Source: Thioclava atlantica (GTDB taxonomy: Bacteria > Pseudomonadota > Alphaproteobacteria > Rhodobacterales > Rhodobacteraceae). Taken from it: a stretch of DNA of 64,000 nucleotides. This document shows positions 59,487 through 64,000 of this stretch, piece by piece. The stretch lies in NCBI RefSeq assembly GCF_000737065.1, contig NZ_AQRC01000003.1, forward strand, positions 276,376 to 340,375. The letters are read 5' to 3'. Made by a program: the position numbers and the translations under genes. Each line of letters begins with the position of its first letter. Position 1 is the first letter of the stretch. Below the pieces are notes generated by a model. The model worked only from the letters and a program-made list of their open reading frames with translations. It did not search any database and was not told the DNA's origin.

Positions 59487-59866
59487 TACGCTTGCTCCTC
59501 GATCTGGCGCACCTTGATGGTGATTTCCGAAAACGGCTTCATGATCTTGCCGAACCGGCCACGCGCCCGCGGGCGGCCGCGCTTCATCACCAGGTTCTTG
59601 CCGACCCAGGCTTCGGCGACGACGAGTTCGTCCACGTCCAGGCCGTGGTTGTTCTCGGCATTGGCGATCGCCGACTGCAGGCACTTCTTCACGTCGAGCG
59701 CGATGCGCTTCTTCGAGAAGGTGAGGTCGGCCAGAGCCTTGTCCACCTTCTTGCCGCGGATCATCGCGGCGACGAGGTTCAGTTTCTGCGGCGAGGTGCG
59801 AAGCATCCGGGTCTTGGCCATCGCTTCGTTATCCGCCACGCGGCGCGGATTCTTTTCCTTACCCAT
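59486..59866 (-). CDS. rplV: 50S ribosomal protein L22
   Basis: The 126-aa protein has [54 protein letters not shown] and the exit-tunnel loop [24 protein letters not shown]. It is full length, coupled to rpsC. Confidence 0.98.
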   Translation of the reverse strand: MGKEKNPRRVADNEAMAKTRMLRTSPQKLNLVAAMIRGKKVDKALADLTFSKKRIALDVKKCLQSAIANAENNHGLDVDELVVAEAWVGKNLVMKRGRPRARGRFGKIMKPFSEITIKVRQIEEQA

Positions 59867-59871
59867 GGCTC

Positions 59872-60150
59872 TTACTTCCTCTTGGCTTTCTTGTCGGCCG
59901 CATGCCCGTAATAGGTACGGGTCGGCGAGTATTCACCGAATTTCTGACCAATCATCTCTTCGGTGACGTTCACCGGGATGTGCTTGTGGCCATTGTAGAC
60001 CCCGAAGGTGAGGCCCACGAATTGCGGCAGGATGGTGGAGCGGCGCGACCAGATCTTGATCACTTCGCCTTTGCCCGACTCGCGCGCTTTCTCTGCTTTC
60101 TTCAGCAGGTAAGCATCGACGAAGGGGCCTTTCCAAACAGAACGAGACAT
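59872..60150 (-). CDS. rpsS: 30S ribosomal protein S19
   Basis: The 92-aa protein [83 protein letters not shown] is complete S19. Confidence 0.98.
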   Translation of the reverse strand: MSRSVWKGPFVDAYLLKKAEKARESGKGEVIKIWSRRSTILPQFVGLTFGVYNGHKHIPVNVTEEMIGQKFGEYSPTRTYYGHAADKKAKRK

Positions 60151-60153
60151 ATC

Positions 60154-60993
60154 TTAGCGACCCTTCTTCTTCGCGTGACGCGAACGCAGGATGTACTGGT
60201 CCGTCTTCTTGTTCGTGCGGGTGCGCTTGCCCTTGGTGGGCTTGCCCCACGGCGTCACCGGGTGACGGCCACCCGAGGTGCGGCCTTCACCACCACCATG
60301 CGGGTGGTCGATCGGGTTCATCGCAACACCGCGGACGGTCGGACGCACGCCCATGTGACGCTTACGACCGGCTTTACCGAGGTTCTGGTTCGAGTGGTCG
60401 GCATTCGACACGGCACCGATGGTCGCCATGCATTCCTGACGCACGAGGCGCAGTTCGCCCGAGCTCAGACGCAGCTGGGCGTAGCCACCGTCACGGCCGA
60501 CGAACTGGGCATAGGTGCCCGCGGCGCGTGCGATCTGACCGCCCTTGCCCGGCTTCAGCTCGACGTTGTGGACGATGGTACCGATCGGCATGCCCGAGAA
60601 CGGCATCGCGTTGCCCGGCTTGATATCGGCGCGGGCCGCAGCGATCACCTTGTCGCCGACAGCGAGACGCTGCGGGGCGAGGATGTAGGCGAGTTCGCCG
60701 TCTTCGTATTTGATCAGGGCGATGAAGGCGGTGCGGTTCGGATCGTACTCGATCCGCTGGACGGTCGCCGGAACATCGAATTTGCGACGCTTGAAATCGA
60801 CGATGCGGTAGAGACGCTTGGCGCCACCACCCTTGTGCCACATCGTGATCCGCCCGGTGTTGTTCCGGCCACCCGTCTTGGTCAGACCCTCAGTGAGGGC
60901 TTTGACCGGACGGCCTTTCCAAAGCTCCGAACGGTCGATCAGAACCAGCCCACGCTGGCCCGGCGTCGTCGGCTTATACGACTTAAGTGCCAT
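60154..60993 (-). CDS. rplB: 50S ribosomal protein L2
   Basis: The 279-aa protein is canonical L2, with the peptidyl-transferase-centre segment [35 protein letters not shown]. Normally rplW precedes it directly. Here a plus-strand gene and two terminators lie between, so rplB must have its own promoter; a TTGAAT/TATACA-type pair with a 19-nt spacer is present at about 61040-61070 on the minus strand. Confidence 0.98.
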   Translation of the reverse strand: MALKSYKPTTPGQRGLVLIDRSELWKGRPVKALTEGLTKTGGRNNTGRITMWHKGGGAKRLYRIVDFKRRKFDVPATVQRIEYDPNRTAFIALIKYEDGELAYILAPQRLAVGDKVIAAARADIKPGNAMPFSGMPIGTIVHNVELKPGKGGQIARAAGTYAQFVGRDGGYAQLRLSSGELRLVRQECMATIGAVSNADHSNQNLGKAGRKRHMGVRPTVRGVAMNPIDHPHGGGEGRTSGGRHPVTPWGKPTKGKRTRTNKKTDQYILRSRHAKKKGR

Positions 60994-61070
60994 GCTTTCT
61001 GTCTTCCGTTAGCTTGCGGCGAGTTGCCCCGCCTGTCTGTGTGTATAGGGCCCCGAAGGTCCCCGAATTC

Positions 61071-61103
61071 AAAAATCACGGGCCCCGGAACGAATCCGAG
61101 GCC
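61071..61103 (-). terminator. Minus-strand intrinsic terminator upstream of rplB
   Basis: On the minus strand GGCC-T-CGGA (61103-61095) pairs with TCCG-G-GGCC (61089-61081) around TTCGT, then CGTGATTTTT. It would stop transcripts arriving from rplW before rplB. Confidence 0.7.
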
Positions 61104-61248
61104 TCGAGATTGGCGCGATGTAGCAGGGTTGCGGGGACGAGTCTATAGGGGAGGCCGTGTTTTCCGCCCGATCGCGCGGCGAACTGGCGTTCCGGACATG
61201 GGCGAGGCAGACTGCGTCCCGAGGCAAAAGAGATAACAGGAGAGAACG

Positions 61249-61554
61249 ATGCGTCCAACCGGATTGCTCGCGCTGACAGCCCCCCTTCTTGCAGCGATAC
61301 TTTTCGCCACCCCCACCCTCGCGGACAGCTGGCGCGGCACCTACGAGGTGCACGGCGTCAAGGGGGAGGACATGCTCAAGATGCGCGAAGGCCCCGGCAC
61401 CGGCTACAAGGTGATCGTGGGCCTCCCCAACGGCACCGCGCTCGAGGTCCAGAGCTGCCAGCGGATCGGCAACACCCGCTGGTGCAAGGCCACGCTCCAG
61501 CGCGCCCGCGGACTCAGGGGCTATGTCTCCGAGAGCTACCTGCGCGAGAAGTGA
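61249..61554 (+). CDS. Secreted bacterial SH3-domain protein
   Basis: The 101-aa protein has a signal peptide (MRPTGLLALTAPLLAAILFATPTLA) and an SH3b-like domain: DMLKMREGPGTGYKVIVGLPNGTALEVQSCQRIGNTRWCKATLQRARGLRGYVSESYLRE. The two cysteines (in QSCQ and RWCK) could form a disulfide. Such periplasmic SH3 proteins often bind the cell wall. It is inserted in the ribosomal cluster between rplW and rplB on the opposite strand. AGGAGAG precedes the ATG. Confidence 0.88.
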   Translation: MRPTGLLALTAPLLAAILFATPTLADSWRGTYEVHGVKGEDMLKMREGPGTGYKVIVGLPNGTALEVQSCQRIGNTRWCKATLQRARGLRGYVSESYLREK

Positions 61555-61594
61555 GGCACCGGGCGCATTGCTGCGCGCCTCGCCCCGCAAACGA

Positions 61595-61623
61595 AAAGGC
61601 CCCCGCTTTCGCGAGGGCCTTTC
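61595..61623. terminator. Bidirectional intrinsic terminator between the SH3 gene and rplW
   Basis: AAAGGCCCCCGC (61595-61606) pairs, with one mismatch, with GCGAGGGCCTTT (61611-61622) around a TTTC loop. T-rich sequence follows on both strands. It separates rplW from rplB transcription. Confidence 0.85.
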
Positions 61624-61643
61624 CAATTCTCAGATCGCCTGGA

Positions 61644-61940
61644 TCACAGACCGGTCGACACGTCGATCGTGTTGCCTTCTTCCAGCGTCACATAGGCTTT
61701 CTTCACGTCCGAGCGGCGACCGGGGGTGCCGCGGAAACGCTTCGTCTTGCCTTTGATGATGGTGGTGTTGACCGCCTTCACCTTGACGCCGAAGAGGGAC
61801 TCGACGGCTTCCTTGATCTGCGGCTTCGATGCGTCTTTCGTCACTTCGAAAACCACCGCGCCATTCTCCGAGGCCATGGTGGCTTTCTCGGTGATGATCG
61901 GCTTGACGATCACGTCGTAATGTTCGGGTTTCGCGCTCAT
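61644..61940 (-). CDS. rplW: 50S ribosomal protein L23
   Basis: The 98-aa protein has [79 protein letters not shown], complete L23 at the tunnel exit. Its ATG overlaps the rplD stop by 4 nt; a terminator follows 20 nt after its stop. Confidence 0.98.
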   Translation of the reverse strand: MSAKPEHYDVIVKPIITEKATMASENGAVVFEVTKDASKPQIKEAVESLFGVKVKAVNTTIIKGKTKRFRGTPGRRSDVKKAYVTLEEGNTIDVSTGL

Positions 61941-62557
61941 TTCAGACGAGCCTCCAGAGCTTCGACACCCGCCTTCGTGAGCACGAGGGTGTCACGCTTG
62001 AGGATGTCATAGACATTGGCGCCCATCGAGGGCAGCACGTCGATGCCTTCGATGTTGCGCGCGGCTTGGGCGAAGTTCTCGTTCACCTCGGCCCCGTCGA
62101 TCACCAGCACCTTCTTCCAGCCCAGCTCCTTCGCGGCTTTCGCAAGCAGCTTGGTCTTGGCTTCGGCCAGGGTCGCGTCGTCGAGAACCACCAGGTTGCC
62201 CGAGGCCGCCTTCGACGACAGCGCGTGCTTCAGACCGAGCGCCCGGAACTTCTTGGGCAGGTCGTGGGCGTGGCTGCGCGGGGTCGGGCCTTTATAGACA
62301 CCACCCTTGCGGAAGATCGGCGCCTTGCGGGAACCGTGACGCGCGCCACCGGTGCCCTTCTGGCGGTAGATCTTCTTGGTCGAGTAGCTGACTTCCGATT
62401 TCGTCAGGACCGAATGGGTGCCCGCCTGCGCCTTCGCACGCTGCCAGCGCACGACGCGATGCAGGATATCGGCACGCGGTTCGAGCCCGAAGATCTCGTC
62501 GGACAGGTCGATCGAGCCAGCCTTGCCGGCGTCGAGTTTGATCACGTCGAGTTTCAT
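61937..62557 (-). CDS. rplD: 50S ribosomal protein L4
   Basis: The 206-aa protein has KTRSEV-like region [67 protein letters not shown], the L4 tunnel loop. In E. coli L4 represses the S10 operon through its leader. The ATG at 62557 overlaps the rplC stop by one base. Confidence 0.98.
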   Translation of the reverse strand: MKLDVIKLDAGKAGSIDLSDEIFGLEPRADILHRVVRWQRAKAQAGTHSVLTKSEVSYSTKKIYRQKGTGGARHGSRKAPIFRKGGVYKGPTPRSHAHDLPKKFRALGLKHALSSKAASGNLVVLDDATLAEAKTKLLAKAAKELGWKKVLVIDGAEVNENFAQAARNIEGIDVLPSMGANVYDILKRDTLVLTKAGVEALEARLK

Positions 62558-63411
62558 CACTTGTCTCCTTCGGGCGCGGAATCGCCGTCAGTCGCCTCGG
62601 ACGAGGCTTCGGCTTCCTTCAGCGCGGCCTCTTCGGCAGCAGCCGCTTCGGCCTCAGCAGCCTTGCGGGCTTCTTCCTCCTCGGCAGCAGCCTGTGCGGC
62701 GGCTTCCTCGGCGAGACGCTTGGCTTCTTCGGCAGCCGATTTCAGCGCGGCGGGGTAGATGACGTTTTCCGGGATCGGCTTCTTCACCGCATCCTTCACC
62801 GTCACCCAGCCGCCCTTGGCGCCGGGCACCGAGCCCTTGACCATGATCAGGCCGCGATCGGCATCGGTCTTGACCACTTGCAGGTTCTGGGTCGTGACGC
62901 GCACGGCACCGAGGTGGCCGGCCATCTTCTTGCCCTTGAACACGCGACCCGGGTCCTGACACTGACCGGTCGAGCCGTGCGAGCGGTGCGAGATCGACAC
63001 ACCGTGCGTCGCGCGCAGACCACCGAAGTTGTGACGCTTCATCGCACCGGCGAAACCCTTACCGATCGAGGTGCCCGCGATATCGACGAACTGACCCTCG
63101 AAGTAATGATCGGCGGTGATTTCCTCACCCACTTCGATCAGGTTTTCCTCGGCGACGCGGAATTCCGCGACCTTGCGCTTGGGCGCCACGTTCGCTTTCG
63201 CGAAGTGACCGCGCATCGCAGCCGTGGTGCGCTTGGCCTTGGCTTCGCCCGCACCGAGCTGAACGGCGCTGTAGCCGTCGCGGTCGGAAGTGCGCTGAGC
63301 CACCACCTGAAGCTTGTCGAGTTGGAGAACGGTCACCGGAACCTGCCGGCCGTCCTCGAGGAAGAGCCGGGTCATGCCCAGCTTCTTGGCGATTACACCA
63401 GTCCGCAGCAT
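62557..63411 (-). CDS. rplC: 50S ribosomal protein L3 with long Ala/Glu-rich tail
   Basis: The 284-aa protein begins [37 protein letters not shown]. It has the central loop [46 protein letters not shown] that reaches the peptidyl-transferase centre. About 65 residues ([22 protein letters not shown] and onward) extend the normal C-terminus with a helical, acidic segment found in Rhodobacterales. ATG 63411 follows AAGGAGG. Confidence 0.98.
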   Translation of the reverse strand: MLRTGVIAKKLGMTRLFLEDGRQVPVTVLQLDKLQVVAQRTSDRDGYSAVQLGAGEAKAKRTTAAMRGHFAKANVAPKRKVAEFRVAEENLIEVGEEITADHYFEGQFVDIAGTSIGKGFAGAMKRHNFGGLRATHGVSISHRSHGSTGQCQDPGRVFKGKKMAGHLGAVRVTTQNLQVVKTDADRGLIMVKGSVPGAKGGWVTVKDAVKKPIPENVIYPAALKSAAEEAKRLAEEAAAQAAAEEEEARKAAEAEAAAAEEAALKEAEASSEATDGDSAPEGDK

Positions 63412-63421
63412 CTTGGCCTCC

Positions 63422-63730
63422 TTACACCTTGATCTCGACATCGACGCCAGCGGCGAGGTCGAGCTTCATCAGCGCGTCCACGGTCTGGGGCGTCGGATCA
63501 ACGATGTCGAGAAGACGCTTATGCGTGCGGATTTCCCACTGGTCGCGCGACTTCTTGTCGATGTGCGGACCACGCAGAACCGTGAATTTCTCGATCTTGT
63601 TCGGGAGCGGGATGGGCCCGCGCACCTGGGCACCCGTGCGCTTCGCGGTGTTGACGATTTCCTGGGTGCTGGCGTCCAGCACGCGGTAATCGAACGCCTT
63701 GAGCCGGATGCGGATATTTTGGCCGGTCAT
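63422..63730 (-). CDS. rpsJ: 30S ribosomal protein S10
   Basis: The 102-aa protein [102 protein letters not shown] is complete S10 (NusE), which also joins transcription antitermination complexes. It is the first gene of the S10 unit and follows a hairpin that overlaps its ribosome-binding site. Confidence 0.98.
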   Translation of the reverse strand: MTGQNIRIRLKAFDYRVLDASTQEIVNTAKRTGAQVRGPIPLPNKIEKFTVLRGPHIDKKSRDQWEIRTHKRLLDIVDPTPQTVDALMKLDLAAGVDVEIKV

Positions 63731-63736
63731 GTGTCA

Positions 63737-63768
63737 TGCCTCTCGCATGGCGTGAAGGTTGAGAGGCA
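63737..63768 (-). promoter_or_regulatory. rpsJ leader hairpin masking the Shine-Dalgarno
   Basis: On the minus strand TGCCTCTC (63768-63761) pairs perfectly with GAGAGGCA (63744-63737) across 16 nt. The 3' arm contains GAGAGG, the only ribosome-binding site, 8 nt before the rpsJ ATG. This would let folding or a bound ribosomal protein switch translation. Confidence 0.6.
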
Positions 63769-63910
63769 GACGACGCCTCGTGCGCGCCTGCATCGAACCT
63801 GTAATCTTGGCAGATCAGGCGCGTCCCCTACGGATCTTCCCCGACTCTGTCAAGAGTGAATGGCGCGCCTTTCGGCGCACCATCCGATTTCTTTTCGATT
63901 GTCGCGATCA

Positions 63911-63928
63911 GGGCCGGAAAACCGGCCC
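63911..63928 (-). terminator. Hairpin after tuf
   Basis: GGGCCGG (63911-63917) pairs perfectly with CCGGCCC (63922-63928) around AAAA, 13 nt after the tuf stop on the minus strand. No T-run follows, so it may be an attenuator or processing hairpin between tuf and rpsJ. Confidence 0.5.
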
Positions 63929-63940
63929 CGACACCACCGA

Positions 63941-64000
63941 TCACTCGATGATTTTGGACACGACGCCGGCGCCGACGGTGCGGCCGCCTTCGCGGATGGC
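63941..64000 (-). CDS. tuf: Elongation factor Tu, partial (C-terminus)
   Basis: The last 19 codons on the minus strand read AIREGGRTVGAGVVSKIIE then stop, which is the invariant C-terminus of EF-Tu. The rest lies beyond the right edge. tuf next to rpsJ is the common bacterial order. Confidence 0.97.
   Translation of the reverse strand, partial: AIREGGRTVGAGVVSKIIE

Noticed and set aside
1..64000. CRISPR arrays, insertion sequences, rRNA genes and secondary-metabolite clusters
   Set aside because: No regularly spaced repeats, transposase genes, rRNA or large biosynthetic genes were seen on either strand.

Overview
The window is chromosomal DNA of an alphaproteobacterium, most likely of the Rhodobacterales (Rhodobacteraceae/Paracoccaceae). 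This rests on very high GC, a TrcR-type cell-cycle regulator, a COQ9-family protein, a DUF6280-type protein, a pcm-tolC-PopZ-like neighbourhood, a long Ala/Glu tail on ribosomal protein L3, and GC-rich repeats ending in CCCCGGGATATTT that are common between genes in this group. The genus cannot be fixed from sequence reading alone.

Layout. Positions 1-30300 are ordinary core genome: a partial trcR, RNase T2, a quinone oxidoreductase with COQ9, rpsU, a TrkH potassium transporter, an Lrp regulator beside alanine dehydrogenase, mscL, an inositol monophosphatase, divergent metR/metF with a clear inverted repeat between them, an ornithine decarboxylase-like enzyme divergent from a second Lrp regulator (again with an inverted repeat between), valS, a carrier, aminotransferases, an ABC exporter, ygfZ, a PopZ-like acidic protein, tolC and pcm. 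A lower-GC putative metalloprotease (11270-11926) and a DUF2235 gene whose tail overlaps the neighbouring thioesterase antisense are the odd pieces.

Positions 30349-39570 are a 9.2-kb integrative element in the 3' end of tRNA-Cys(GCA). An 18-bp direct repeat of the tRNA 3' end bounds it, and near-identical 24-bp sites lie just inside both ends. It carries a tyrosine recombinase, a membrane protein, a small XRE regulator, a type III restriction-modification pair (mod-res) and an unusual 445-aa protein. That protein has recognisable motifs A, B and C of family-A DNA polymerases, a winged-helix-like N-terminal part and no visible exonuclease. This cargo is the most novel part of the window.

Positions 39571-52500 are accessory metabolism: a ttrBCA-type (tetrathionate reductase) operon without an adjacent ttrRS sensor pair, then amidase-pxpB-pxpC-pxpA (5-oxoproline use), a type I asparaginase, a BCCT osmolyte transporter and a universal stress protein.

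Positions 52500-64000 hold the S10/spc ribosomal protein cluster on the minus strand, running from partial tuf and rpsJ to rpmD. It is interrupted twice by plus-strand genes (an SH3-type secreted protein between rplW and rplB; an HemG-like flavodoxin and a 2OG-Fe(II) oxygenase-like protein between rplP and rpmC). Intrinsic terminators sit at the break points and structured leaders precede rpsJ and rpmC, so the classical operon appears to be split into at least three transcription units. It ends at a strong terminator after rpmD, with rplO and secY not in the window.
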